This document shows positions 1-9,009 of a stretch of 45,477 nucleotides of DNA, one piece after another. The notes below the pieces were generated by a model. It did not search any database and had not been told where the DNA came from. It saw only the letters and a list, made by a program, of their open reading frames with translations. Location of the stretch: IMG/VR virus record IMGVR_UViG_3300032242_000483, positions 1 to 45,477 of that record. One strand, given 5' to 3'. The position numbers were made by a program, and so were the translations under genes. Source of the stretch: a virus. The first letter of the stretch is position 1. Each line of letters starts with the position of its first letter.

Positions 1-1209
1 AATATTATATTTTGTCAAAACATTTGCGTCGCTTGACGCATCTTTCATTGCTTGCTGGAAATTAGGATGGTCCAACAAATTTGCCGGGTTCTGCCTGTTT
101 GAACCAAATATTTTTGTTGGGATGGCGTCAGCATTGGGGTTTGCTCGGGCAAGCCCGAAAACTTGGTCTCTTTCGGCTTTGCCAATTGCTGTTTGCATAT
201 TGGTCATGTCAGGCGCGCTTAACTCTTGGCCGCCGTGAATATCTTTCAAGAAATTTGAAACGCGTTCATTGCCATTGGCCTGAACACCTTCAAGATCCTT
301 GTTGAATTTTGTTACGATATTTTTTGCTTGGGGAGTCATGCCTGCATATTTTGCTACCAACTCTTGTGTAGTTGGGTCTAGCAAATGATACACGGACAAA
401 GGTGTCCCACTAGCCATCGCAGCTTTGAATTGATCAGGCGTAAGAGGCGTCTCTCCGTTTTGGACGGCTTTGGTAAAAGATGCCTCAATTGCATTACGCG
501 CCGCGCGATCGGGAGCTGCAATGTTTATTGCGCGAGGGCCAGCCAACGCCCCCGCACCGCCGCCTGCGAGCGCGCCAGCAATAGACCAAAATGGTTGTGA
601 AGCATTGTTTGCTTCTGCATATTCCTTGCCCGCTTCAGCGCCTACGCCGCTTATAGCGCCTGTCATCATACGCTCGGGGAGGGTTGCCAACTTTCCGGGC
701 GCGCTAATAATACCCTGCTCAACCGCTGCGCCAGCTAATTTTGCGGGAAGCGACTGGGGCTCATGGATTATGCCGGGGTATTCTTTTTTCAAATATGATT
801 GGACACCTGAATATGTGGGAAGATTGGGGTCGATAGGAGATGCTAGACCCTTTTGCTGTTCTTCTGTCTGCCCAGAATAAAGTGGGGCGGCTTGCGCCTT
901 TGCTGCTTCGGATGGTGAATAGATGTCAGCCTTTTTTCCCGCTTCATAATACAAATTGCGGGCAAGGGTAGGAACATCTTGCAAGGCAAAACGCTCAACG
1001 CTTCCGGGGCCACCTGCAATGACCCCAGCAGTCGCCTGAAGCGCCTTACTGCCCATTGTTTTTGCCACATCTTCAGCTTTGTTTTGAGCAGACATCCACG
1101 CGGGCATGGGAGGCCCTTCAACGGGACGTGTTTCAGGCACGAACTCGTAATCAGTCAACTGCCCCGTTTGAGATCCGGGTTCTTCGACAAATTCGTAATC
1201 CTGAGTCAT
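1..1209 (-). CDS. Partial ejection-type internal virion protein (N-terminal 403 residues)
   Basis: One frame stays open from ATG at 1209 to the left edge, giving 403 residues without a stop, so the gene is cut by the window. The protein starts MTQDYEFVEEPGSQ and repeats DYEFV about 20 residues later. It then has an Ala/Gly-rich stretch around residues 165-235 with small-residue patterns such as AGALAGGGAGALAG, flanked by mixed helical, Gln/Asn-rich sequence. This composition is what I know from large internal or ejection proteins of podovirus-like phages; the role is inferred from that and from position. It lies 6 bp downstream of the 2126-aa virion protein gene and would be the next gene of the same late operon. 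No enzymatic motif is visible in the part present. Confidence 0.7.
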   Translation of the reverse strand, partial: MTQDYEFVEEPGSQTGQLTDYEFVPETRPVEGPPMPAWMSAQNKAEDVAKTMGSKALQATAGVIAGGPGSVERFALQDVPTLARNLYYEAGKKADIYSPSEAAKAQAAPLYSGQTEEQQKGLASPIDPNLPTYSGVQSYLKKEYPGIIHEPQSLPAKLAGAAVEQGIISAPGKLATLPERMMTGAISGVGAEAGKEYAEANNASQPFWSIAGALAGGGAGALAGPRAINIAAPDRAARNAIEASFTKAVQNGETPLTPDQFKAAMASGTPLSVYHLLDPTTQELVAKYAGMTPQAKNIVTKFNKDLEGVQANGNERVSNFLKDIHGGQELSAPDMTNMQTAIGKAERDQVFGLARANPNADAIPTKIFGSNRQNPANLLDHPNFQQAMKDASSDANVLTKYNI

Positions 1210-1215
1210 ATTGCC

Positions 1216-4200
1216 TCACATGCCAAAGTAGCGGAAGATATTGGGGCCGTATTTATCAGCGATTTGTTTTTTGAAATCATCGCTAATAGGTTTGCCGCTA
1301 GTCATTAACCCAAGAACAGGCACGGGTTCTCCCTTACTTCCATCAGCATTTTTAGGGACAACCATGGTCTTAAACATTTTTTCAAGATTATCGCGCTCTT
1401 CAGCATAAACCTTATTGCCAATCCGGTTATCAAAGTTGCGATTGGCAAGACGACTGGTTTGCGAGGCCATGTCGGAAAGGTAATTTTTATCTCCTTGAGC
1501 AGCCTTTCGATAATCGGCAAAATAATTGTCTTTGTCGATTTCACGCTGCGTGTTCGTCATCATTTGAGCCAGCAACTTTGCTTGACCTTCAGGCGACGTA
1601 ATCAAAGAGGGGATACCATCCGCCATGCTTTTGAATGCTTGGAAAGCATGTTGGCCAGCCGAGGTGGTCGCCGTTGCCTGAAGCTGTGTTACAAGCTTTT
1701 TGACCCCTTCCTGATCCGCCAAAACTTTTGGGTCAACGATGAGGCCCGGTGATCCCGCGATATTGGCCAGATTGTTCAGGTATGAAGCAATCGGGCTCAA
1801 ATAGTTTTGGAGTGGGCCAGATGCCCCCATCCCAGTTTTGGGAAGATTGGCCATATCGTTAGCAAGGGGCAGAAGGATTTGCTTTTGCTTTTGAGCGCCG
1901 CTCGCAAGAATGGATTGGTCTGTATAGAAATCGGGTTCTTTGGTTTGATGGCCAAAGTTGGCCCAATTTGTTGCTGTTTCATGCGCTTCCTTTGCCTCTT
2001 CAGGTGTAAGCGCAAACATGCTTGCGGGTTTAGTAGCAACAGCAGCGGGCGTCCCCGTTGCGGCTCCTGTTGAAGGTGCCGCAGGAGGAGGAAGAGGCGT
2101 TCCTTCAATTTTAGCTGGAGCCGGAGCCGTAAGAGGGACACCCTTCTCTTCCTGCTTTTGAACTGTGGGTTGGGCGGCACCGGGCAGTGCGGGCTGGCCG
2201 TAAACACCAAGTTGTTGTTGGCCGGTGATTGCCGGGCGCTTTCCTTCGGGTAGCGAAAGATACTCGCCCATAAGCATTGGAGCGCCATTGGACAAAATGA
2301 CATATTCTTTTCCGTTTTGAACGAAGATCGCGTTCTTCGGAACATTTGAATATGTTTGGAGAGCAGTTGCATTCTGCGCTTGCGCCTGAGCCCTCTGCAG
2401 CTCTGTTTCCGCGCCAATCTTCTGCTGGGCAGCATAGGCCGCTGCGCCCCCTACGAGACCTTCGCCAAGACGCTGGGAGAACCGATACTGGTTGGAGGCC
2501 AGCATCGAACCAAGGCCAGCGATCAAAGGAACCCAGAAGCTGCTGTCGGTCGGAACGGCGTCGGGAAGTATTTTCTTGCCAAGGGTCTCCCACGGAGCAG
2601 GCTGGTCACTGGCTGTCTTAGGAGCCAAACCGGTCGCCATAGCAACCTTAACGGGTGCGGGGGCAGAAGTAGTCGAGGAAGTAGCAGTGGGAGCGGCGGC
2701 TTGGTTACTACCGGGAACTTTCCCGCCGCCTTCAACCTTTGCCATTGACATGGCCAACTTTTGCCGAATAGCAGGATCAGACATATCCAACTTATCTGTT
2801 GGACTGATACCAAGATCTTTGGCGACATTAGCCGCATAAGAAGAAACATTGTTATTATCAGAAGCTGGTGCCCAACGACCAATAATATCTTTGGGAGTTG
2901 TTAAGCCTTTTGCAGCATACGAGCCCAGCAGTTTGTCCATAGCATTGAAGCCATGTTCCGGCGTTTCAAAGATAGCAAAGCGCCCATCAGAACCCTTAAA
3001 TCCCGGCATTTTCTCCGCAAATGGACCCGCTTCAATATTTCCGGGATTGTTATTACGAACAGATCTAGGCTCAGCCGCCGCTACTTGAGCGCCGGTTTCT
3101 TGTGGCGCAAGTTCGCCAGCCATATCTCCCATCGTCATCGCATCAGATGGTGCAGGTGCCAAACCAGTAGGAGTATCGTCAACAGAACCTGTAAGCGCAT
3201 ATCCAGTCCGGCCCCCGGCTGCACGTGCGACCAGTCCCGGCGCCGGGGTTGCCTTCTTGGACAGGGCGCTATGAGCGCCAAGTGCTGCCTGAGACAGGGC
3301 ATACATGTATTCCTGCGTCCTGCGGGGCAGGAAGTCAGTTACGTCATTGCCGGTCTGCTGAGCTTTGCGAAGAGCCGCATCGACAATGGACGGGCCAGCA
3401 TCAAGAGCTGCGGCTGCAAGAAGCGGATTATGGTCATATTTCTTGACCATATTGTCGAAAGCAATTTTCATCTGCTGATACTTCGGGTCGTGGGTGTTAA
3501 CCATAGCCCCACCGCCAGCTTTCCCAACGCGGCCGCCAGATGCTAGGGCAAAAATTGGGAGAGCGGCTAACCAACTACCGGCGCTATACGCCATACTGCC
3601 GAGACTTGCCAAAGATGACATTGTGCCAATGGCACTGCCAAGGCCCCCACCGGAACCCCCGCCCATGCCGCCAGCACCAGAGGACATGCTCTTCATTTCA
3701 TTCGCCAGCTCGCTAGGTGTCTGGGTGCCCTGCTTAACAACACTGCTCATAGGCGTTGCTTCAGCTTCAGAGTCGGGAAGATCAAACTGGCCCTTCTTCA
3801 AGTCATCAAGGCCGGGGATGCCACCGCCTGTAAAGCCTGTACGGCCACCACGGGCAAATGTGCTTGCACCCTTGCCGGTGACATCCGGCGCAGCCGTAGA
3901 TGTTGACGACATCGCTTGTGCATCGTTTCCGCCAAGGCCCAAAGACCCGCTCAATCCAGTTGATTGATTAGGAGATTTAAGGCCGCCCATGGCATCTATT
4001 TTAGCCTGCTCCGCCTCGCCCATTTTGTTAAAAAGGCTTTGAGCATCTTGCGCGCCAGTTGTTTTGGGTGTCTTCAACTTATCATACAGTTTTTCACCTG
4101 CCTGCCCCAAGCTGGCAATGCTGGTGCCCGTAGCGGCAGCTTCTCTTAAAGGGTTCCCCTGCTGAGGCAAAATGCTGTGCTGCGGCTGAAGCATCTGGTG

Positions 4201-7200
4201 CTGGCCTGCGCCCGCGCCAGTAGGAATATTAAACCCACTTGCGCCACCGGGCTGGCTAGGGAGACCCGGCATTCCCTGCAAATAGGGGGTTCCAGCATAC
4301 ATTGCGGCCATGCTCTGGTTCACGCCATAGGGATCACCCGCGCCACCAAAGGCATAACCCGCACGTCCGCCATCAGCAAACGCAGTGCGGCCGCCACTGG
4401 CCATGCTAGATGCACCCTTGCCAGTTGCTGTTGAGGGTGAACTCGCGCCCTTGCCGGTTGCTGTCGGGGCGGATGAGCCGGTCAAAGCACTAGTTCCAGA
4501 AGCCGCCGATGCACCCTTACCGGTTGCAGTCGGAGCAGCCTGCTGCTGGTTCTGCTGGAACTGAGAAACCTGAGCGTTCTGGGCCGGAGCTGCTTGCTGG
4601 TTATTGGCGGCGGCATACTGGTCAAGGACACTCTGCGGAACGGACGTGGACTGATCAGTGGGCGTAGCGCCCTTACCAGTAGACTGCTGCATCTGCTGCT
4701 GGTTCTGCTGGAACTGGGAAGCTTGCGCGTTCTGGGCAGGCGTCATCTGTTGCTGCGAAGGGTTCGCATACTGGTTCATGATGTTCTGCGGAACGGACAC
4801 GCCCTGCTGCTGCGGATACCCTTGCTGCTGGTACTGCGGATAACCCTGCTGCATACCCTGCTGCGGATAGCCCTGTTGCTGGTATTGTGGATAACCCTGC
4901 TGCAGGCCAAATTGGGGCATGCCGTACTGCGACTGCATCGCGCCATACTGCATAGCGCCTGCATAATTGGGAGCGCCGCCGTACTGCGGAGATGACCCAA
5001 AGTTTGGCATGCCGTAGTTGCTAGGCTGACCGTAGCCGCCCATCATGCCGTACCCGCCGCCAAGGCCGCCCTGCATAGCAGACATATTGCCGTAACCGGG
5101 ATAACCCTGCTGCATGCCGTAGCCCTGCTGCATACCATAGCCCTGCTGCTGGCCGGGACGCTGCCCATAGGTCATGCCAGCGGGTGTAAAGTCGCCAGCC
5201 GAAAATGCGCCAAACTGGTTCTGTACAGGAGCCGGGTTAGCGGCAAACTTCGACGGATCGTAAGTAAGCGGCGCACCTTTGAGCGCGCTAGGGTCGCCCG
5301 ACTTCAATTTAGCTTCCGTAGATTGCTGCATGTTGTATTTGATTTGATCAAGGCTCATTCCGGCCTTGAGCATATCATTGTAATATTTTGCGCCCGAAGG
5401 ATCGGGGGTACGTCCAAGAACGCTCTGATAAAGATCCGCTACTTGGGGATCTAGGCCCTGAATAGCAGTTACATCAGCATTAAGAGGATTGGCAGCCTGT
5501 GCCACAGTTTGCGAGCCGGAGCTGCCGCCAGTGCCGGTTGTGGGCTGCTGGCCATTCTTCAAGAATGCTTGCAACCCAGCATCATTGTCCTGCACTCGCT
5601 GCCCTGTGTTTCCATTCATCCAAAAGTAATTGCCTTCACCATCGGTAGATTGGAAATAGTTAGTGCCCGGAGTACCGCCTACATCAAAACCGCCGCGCTC
5701 GTAAGCACCGGGATTGTAAACTGCGCCACCCTGACTGTCAGGAATAAGGCCGCCAGCCGCAAAATGGCCGCGCTCTGCCGCATGGCGCGTCGCCTGCTCG
5801 TAGTTGACGCCCTTCAAGCCACCAAGTCCGGGCATGGGCTTAACCGCGCCGGGGTACTTCTTCTCAACGTCTTGCGCCATAAGGCCGATCTGTGTGCGAT
5901 CATCGCCTTCTTTATACTTGAATTTGTAAATCGGCTGTCCGTCAAACGTCTTGCCGATGGGCGCAATATCTTTCTTCATGCGCTCATCCGATCCTGTCTG
6001 TTGGGCTGTAGTGGTAGAACCGGACAAAGCGCCAGTGCCTTCAGCAATGTTCGCCAAGAACTGCGCAATCTGGAACGGATAGCCCTGCTGCTGCAAGAAC
6101 TGGTTGTAAAGAGCAGTTTTCTTGGCTTGGTTAGTCTGTTGCTGCTGTTGGCCAGCGGCCATCTGAGCTTGGGCAGCCGCAATCTGTGCAGCTTGGTTCT
6201 GCATGCCAAGATTGGCAACATTCATGCCACCAGCCTGTGTAATACCAGCGGTCTGGGCGGCATTACCAAAAATGTTCTGGCCAATGCCAGCAGCGGCCTG
6301 CGAACCCTGAAGGCCCTGCGTGAACTGCTGATTGCCAAGACCCTGAATAGCCTGACCCTGACCAATATTTTGTGCATACAAATTCTGGCCAACCTGACCC
6401 AATTGCGCACCAGCGCCAAGGTTCTGTTGGAAGCCCGTTTGGCCAAGCTGGTTAATCTGAGCGCCAGTGCCAAGAGCCTGACCATACTGCTGCTGACCAA
6501 GAGCCGCGAGGCCAGTGCCAACGCCAAGCTGCTGGCCATACTGCTGTTGGCCAAGAGCCGCAGCCTGCTGGGCTGCTTGCTGCTGGGCTGCACGGTTGGC
6601 CTGTGCCGCTCCAAGACCAACACCCTGCTGCTGTTGAGCTGCGGCAAGAGCCTGCTGATAGTTTGCCTGATTAAGACCTCCGACAGTCTGCCCCATTGCA
6701 AGGGCCTGCTGCTGGGCAAGGTTAGCCTGCGCAATACCCGCACGGTCGCCACCAAAAGCGCCAGCCTGAATGGCATTGCCTTCCATTTGCCCACGCTGCT
6801 GGGCCTGCTGTTGCTGCAAGAGAGCAACGGTTGGGTTGACTACATTCTGCTGGTACTGCGGGCTCAGATAGGACTGAAGATCCAACCCCTGCGGAGTGAT
6901 GTTCTGCGTCCCCGCCTGCATATAGTTTTGGGCTTGCTGGTTCAGGGGCTGCGCAGCCTGAAGCGCGCCCGTATAGTATGGCTGAGCCTGATTGGCGTAC
7001 TGCTGACCAGTAGCGATAGCCTGCTGCGTCAGATTGGCTGCGTTGCCAAGATATTGCTGTCCCTGCCCAAGTCCCTGCTGCGTAAGCCCAGCTTCCTGCT
7101 GCATGTACGGCGCAGCAGAATTCATCGCGTTACCAAGATACTGGCCAGCCTGCTGGTTATACGCAGTGCCCTGCTGCTGGGCCTGACTAATGCCCTGCAA

Positions 7201-7596
7201 GGCCGTCTGGTCAATGGCGTTGGCTTGATTTTGACCGGTTTGGGCAGTTTGAATGCCCTGCATCTGCAAACCTTGGCCCTGACCAACGGCCTGATTTGCG
7301 GAGCCCTGAAGAGCATTAATGTTGCTAATGCCCGCCTGCTGCGACGAAGTTAGATCAGCTACGAAAGCATTTGGGTCAGTCGAATAAGGTGTAAAAGGTG
7401 TCTGGGCGACCTGTTCGGCGCGGGCATTAACGGCGTTATATCGCGCCATAACCTCCGGGGGGACGGACACACTCTGGGTGCTAGAACCGCCCTTACCACC
7501 ACCGTAATATTCAAGATTAACGCCCGGGGGTAATCCCCTAGCCGAACCGCCAAAGGCAAAGTCGTTGTTCCGGCGGAAAGCAAGGGGATTACTCAT
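1216..7596 (-). CDS. Giant mosaic virion protein with S74-like, DUF4214-like and transglycosylase-like domains
   Basis: This 2126-aa protein is probably an internal or tail-tip virion protein that cuts peptidoglycan during DNA entry (inferred). Residues 1-530 are Gln/Ala/Gly-rich and helical. At residue 536 comes an S74-type intramolecular-chaperone motif (SDERMKKDI, then KFKYK and GLMAQDVEKKYPGA). A DUF4214-like module lies near 720-765 (DLYQSVLGRTPDPSG). Residues about 820-1100 are Gln/Gly/Tyr-rich, with TGKGA repeats and AxGGRxG motifs. A Gly-rich hydrophobic segment lies near 1300-1340. RNNNPGNIEAG at 1514 opens a virion muramidase/transglycosylase-like domain of about 110 residues, and the C-terminus is helical. 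S74 domains normally end a protein, so an internal one suggests gene fusion. The frame is uninterrupted. The start at MSNPLAFRRNN fits the neighbouring GNAT gene, which stops 2 bp upstream. Confidence 0.88.
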   Translation of the reverse strand: MSNPLAFRRNNDFAFGGSARGLPPGVNLEYYGGGKGGSSTQSVSVPPEVMARYNAVNARAEQVAQTPFTPYSTDPNAFVADLTSSQQAGISNINALQGSANQAVGQGQGLQMQGIQTAQTGQNQANAIDQTALQGISQAQQQGTAYNQQAGQYLGNAMNSAAPYMQQEAGLTQQGLGQGQQYLGNAANLTQQAIATGQQYANQAQPYYTGALQAAQPLNQQAQNYMQAGTQNITPQGLDLQSYLSPQYQQNVVNPTVALLQQQQAQQRGQMEGNAIQAGAFGGDRAGIAQANLAQQQALAMGQTVGGLNQANYQQALAAAQQQQGVGLGAAQANRAAQQQAAQQAAALGQQQYGQQLGVGTGLAALGQQQYGQALGTGAQINQLGQTGFQQNLGAGAQLGQVGQNLYAQNIGQGQAIQGLGNQQFTQGLQGSQAAAGIGQNIFGNAAQTAGITQAGGMNVANLGMQNQAAQIAAAQAQMAAGQQQQQTNQAKKTALYNQFLQQQGYPFQIAQFLANIAEGTGALSGSTTTAQQTGSDERMKKDIAPIGKTFDGQPIYKFKYKEGDDRTQIGLMAQDVEKKYPGAVKPMPGLGGLKGVNYEQATRHAAERGHFAAGGLIPDSQGGAVYNPGAYERGGFDVGGTPGTNYFQSTDGEGNYFWMNGNTGQRVQDNDAGLQAFLKNGQQPTTGTGGSSGSQTVAQAANPLNADVTAIQGLDPQVADLYQSVLGRTPDPSGAKYYNDMLKAGMSLDQIKYNMQQSTEAKLKSGDPSALKGAPLTYDPSKFAANPAPVQNQFGAFSAGDFTPAGMTYGQRPGQQQGYGMQQGYGMQQGYPGYGNMSAMQGGLGGGYGMMGGYGQPSNYGMPNFGSSPQYGGAPNYAGAMQYGAMQSQYGMPQFGLQQGYPQYQQQGYPQQGMQQGYPQYQQQGYPQQQGVSVPQNIMNQYANPSQQQMTPAQNAQASQFQQNQQQMQQSTGKGATPTDQSTSVPQSVLDQYAAANNQQAAPAQNAQVSQFQQNQQQAAPTATGKGASAASGTSALTGSSAPTATGKGASSPSTATGKGASSMASGGRTAFADGGRAGYAFGGAGDPYGVNQSMAAMYAGTPYLQGMPGLPSQPGGASGFNIPTGAGAGQHQMLQPQHSILPQQGNPLREAAATGTSIASLGQAGEKLYDKLKTPKTTGAQDAQSLFNKMGEAEQAKIDAMGGLKSPNQSTGLSGSLGLGGNDAQAMSSTSTAAPDVTGKGASTFARGGRTGFTGGGIPGLDDLKKGQFDLPDSEAEATPMSSVVKQGTQTPSELANEMKSMSSGAGGMGGGSGGGLGSAIGTMSSLASLGSMAYSAGSWLAALPIFALASGGRVGKAGGGAMVNTHDPKYQQMKIAFDNMVKKYDHNPLLAAAALDAGPSIVDAALRKAQQTGNDVTDFLPRRTQEYMYALSQAALGAHSALSKKATPAPGLVARAAGGRTGYALTGSVDDTPTGLAPAPSDAMTMGDMAGELAPQETGAQVAAAEPRSVRNNNPGNIEAGPFAEKMPGFKGSDGRFAIFETPEHGFNAMDKLLGSYAAKGLTTPKDIIGRWAPASDNNNVSSYAANVAKDLGISPTDKLDMSDPAIRQKLAMSMAKVEGGGKVPGSNQAAAPTATSSTTSAPAPVKVAMATGLAPKTASDQPAPWETLGKKILPDAVPTDSSFWVPLIAGLGSMLASNQYRFSQRLGEGLVGGAAAYAAQQKIGAETELQRAQAQAQNATALQTYSNVPKNAIFVQNGKEYVILSNGAPMLMGEYLSLPEGKRPAITGQQQLGVYGQPALPGAAQPTVQKQEEKGVPLTAPAPAKIEGTPLPPPAAPSTGAATGTPAAVATKPASMFALTPEEAKEAHETATNWANFGHQTKEPDFYTDQSILASGAQKQKQILLPLANDMANLPKTGMGASGPLQNYLSPIASYLNNLANIAGSPGLIVDPKVLADQEGVKKLVTQLQATATTSAGQHAFQAFKSMADGIPSLITSPEGQAKLLAQMMTNTQREIDKDNYFADYRKAAQGDKNYLSDMASQTSRLANRNFDNRIGNKVYAEERDNLEKMFKTMVVPKNADGSKGEPVPVLGLMTSGKPISDDFKKQIADKYGPNIFRYFGM
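4498..4803 (-). repeat. Tandem duplication of a 153-bp unit inside the giant virion gene
   Basis: Two adjacent 51-codon units encode closely similar segments starting SVPQNIMNQYA and SVPQSVLDQYA. Both continue through PAQNAQxSQFQQNQQQ to TGKGA. The DNA of the two copies is also near-identical in places, for example around 4693-4740 and 4545-4590. A shorter related segment, SVSVPPEVMARYNA, occurs near residue 42 of the same protein. The last few codons of the second copy diverge. Confidence 0.75.
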
Positions 7597-7597
7597 T

Positions 7598-8089
7598 TTA
7601 ATGCTCCGTCACAGCATAGTCGCCGGTTTTCGCGCCGTACAAGAAAAAAGCCCCACTAGGCTTGCCCAGTTGTCTTTCATACAAACGGATTTTCCCCTCA
7701 GTCCGTTTGTTTGAAAGTACACCAATCAACAGTGGAATACCAAGTTCATCGGCAGTTTTCTTAGCAAACTCTACCAGTTTACGCGCTCGGCCATCTTTTG
7801 CCCCCCGGTGATCAGGATGAATAAAGATCGCCTTTTCCTCAACAACCATATCATGACTATACCACATCGGGCCAATTCTTAAAAGGATGGCCCCCTCTAT
7901 AGGGCCGCCCTCCTTCCCAATGATGCCAATCATCCCATAATTGAGGCTAAGAGCCTGCCAAAGTTCGGTCAAAAGCTTGGTTGGTTCTGGGTTTACAAAG
8001 CCATTTTCTTCGCATGCTAACATGGCAAGCGACATCATTTCATGGATGTCTTCGGTTGTACCTATCCTGATCTTTGCTTCTTCTGTCAT
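7598..8089 (-). CDS. GNAT-family N-acetyltransferase
   Basis: This 163-aa protein has the look of a GCN5-related acetyltransferase, which moves an acetyl group from acetyl-CoA to an amine. The central segment EKAIFIHPDHRGAKDGRARK is the beta4 strand, the pyrophosphate-binding loop (R-G-A-K-D-G-R-A) and the start of the following helix. LIGVLSNKRTEGKIRLYERQLGK matches the later beta5/alpha4 part, where a Tyr near the end is usual. The loop is a variant of the common Q/RxxGxG/A. The substrate cannot be told. The gene sits between virion genes in the late operon, 2 bp upstream of the giant protein gene, and has a purine-rich Shine-Dalgarno region. Related enzymes occur in phage late regions, where virion or host-protein modification is a guess. 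Confidence 0.85.
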   Translation of the reverse strand: MTEEAKIRIGTTEDIHEMMSLAMLACEENGFVNPEPTKLLTELWQALSLNYGMIGIIGKEGGPIEGAILLRIGPMWYSHDMVVEEKAIFIHPDHRGAKDGRARKLVEFAKKTADELGIPLLIGVLSNKRTEGKIRLYERQLGKPSGAFFLYGAKTGDYAVTEH

Positions 8090-8099
8090 AAACTTCCCC

Positions 8100-8654
8100 T
8101 CAGTTTTTCTTGGGGCCGGGCAGAGCCTTCAGAGTTTTGATGGTTTTTGCCCGCTGCCCCAGTACAAAACCATCAAATGCCGCATGCCCATCGTCCATAT
8201 CACCTTCGCCTGCCCAAGTAACTTCACGGGGCGTGACAACGTATTCGCCACCAGCGGCGACGATGGGAACGGACGGGGTAGGACCATTATTTGTTTTTGG
8301 TGTAGCTTTAGCACCGTTCAATATTTCATTCATTTGCCTAAACCCAGACATCGTATTGCCTTCGCCCATTGCCGAAATAATGTCGGCAGGGATGACGTAG
8401 GAGCCGGAGGCAACGTGCATGGGAAGATGATCTGTACGGCCGGATACGGGGCTATGGATTGGCCCTTCGTGGATGACCTCTGAGCCGGGCGTTGGGTTCT
8501 GCATAAATGCAGGTGCATGGCCGCCGAAAGCTCGGTGCATGCGGGCAGTGTGAAGAGCCGCAGCGATAGCCTGATCTTGGGGGTGCCCAGCATTAATCAT
8601 CTCAGCGATGTTATGGCTGATTGTTTTTTTTGAGGAACCTTTAGAAAGTGGCAT
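8100..8654 (-). CDS. Conserved phage protein with KTISxNIxEM motif, unknown function
   Basis: This is a 184-aa protein. Its N-terminus, [20 protein letters not shown] followed by [13 protein letters not shown], is a pattern I recognise as conserved in many phage proteins of unknown role. Some of those stand alone and some are fused to other structural domains. The rest contains Gly/His/Pro-rich linkers ([10 protein letters not shown]), a segment that looks like a beta domain ([24 protein letters not shown]), and [21 protein letters not shown]. There is no signal peptide, no membrane segment and no catalytic signature I can name. It lies in the late operon between the 116-aa protein and the GNAT gene, so it is probably part of the virion or acts in its assembly; this is inference. 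Confidence 0.75.
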   Translation of the reverse strand: MPLSKGSSKKTISHNIAEMINAGHPQDQAIAAALHTARMHRAFGGHAPAFMQNPTPGSEVIHEGPIHSPVSGRTDHLPMHVASGSYVIPADIISAMGEGNTMSGFRQMNEILNGAKATPKTNNGPTPSVPIVAAGGEYVVTPREVTWAGEGDMDDGHAAFDGFVLGQRAKTIKTLKALPGPKKN

Positions 8655-8658
8655 GGGA

Positions 8659-9009
8659 CTATCCTATCGAATAAGTGACAGCAACAGACTGGCCTGCGCC
8701 GGGATTGACGACTAATCCGCTAGCAAAAGGCATCCCTACATTAAAAATTCCGACAGTTGCTTGTGTGGCGCACAGCGCGTTGCTAGAAGCAGAATTTGCT
8801 ACTGAATTTGCATTATTTATTGTTCCCGATACGCCTGCTACCAATATAGAGTACCGGACCAAATACCCAGCCCCACTAATAACCAATGTGCTAGCAGTAA
8901 TAACTGAAGTTGTCGTTGTGCCAAGCATGCGGTTATTGGTTTGCGCCAAATTATTAATGGCGATCACACCGTTTTTTTGGACCGTTACAACGTCATCAAG
9001 ACTAGCCAT
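8659..9009 (-). CDS. Small late virion protein, unknown function
   Basis: The protein has 116 residues starting [21 protein letters not shown] longer in-frame start at 9288 exists. I reject it because the added part lies antiparallel to nothing but inside the coding region of the upstream gp10-like gene in another frame and is rich in Trp/Cys. The ATG at 9009 also overlaps the upstream stop as TAATG, a typical translational-coupling junction. The sequence is rich in Ser, Thr, Asn and Val, with alternating beta-like pattern, ending in [13 protein letters not shown]. That composition is common in phage fibre or decoration proteins. No domain is recognised. Its place directly after a neck/tail gene supports a structural role. 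Confidence 0.7.
   Translation of the reverse strand: MASLDDVVTVQKNGVIAINNLAQTNNRMLGTTTTSVITASTLVISGAGYLVRYSILVAGVSGTINNANSVANSASSNALCATQATVGIFNVGMPFASGLVVNPGAGQSVAVTYSIG

Noticed and set aside
5509-7353. 614-aa plus-strand open frame
   Set aside because: It lies wholly opposite the Gln/Ala-rich part of the giant virion gene, where codon bias opens antisense frames; Leu/Ser/Ala-rich with no domain and no ribosome site.
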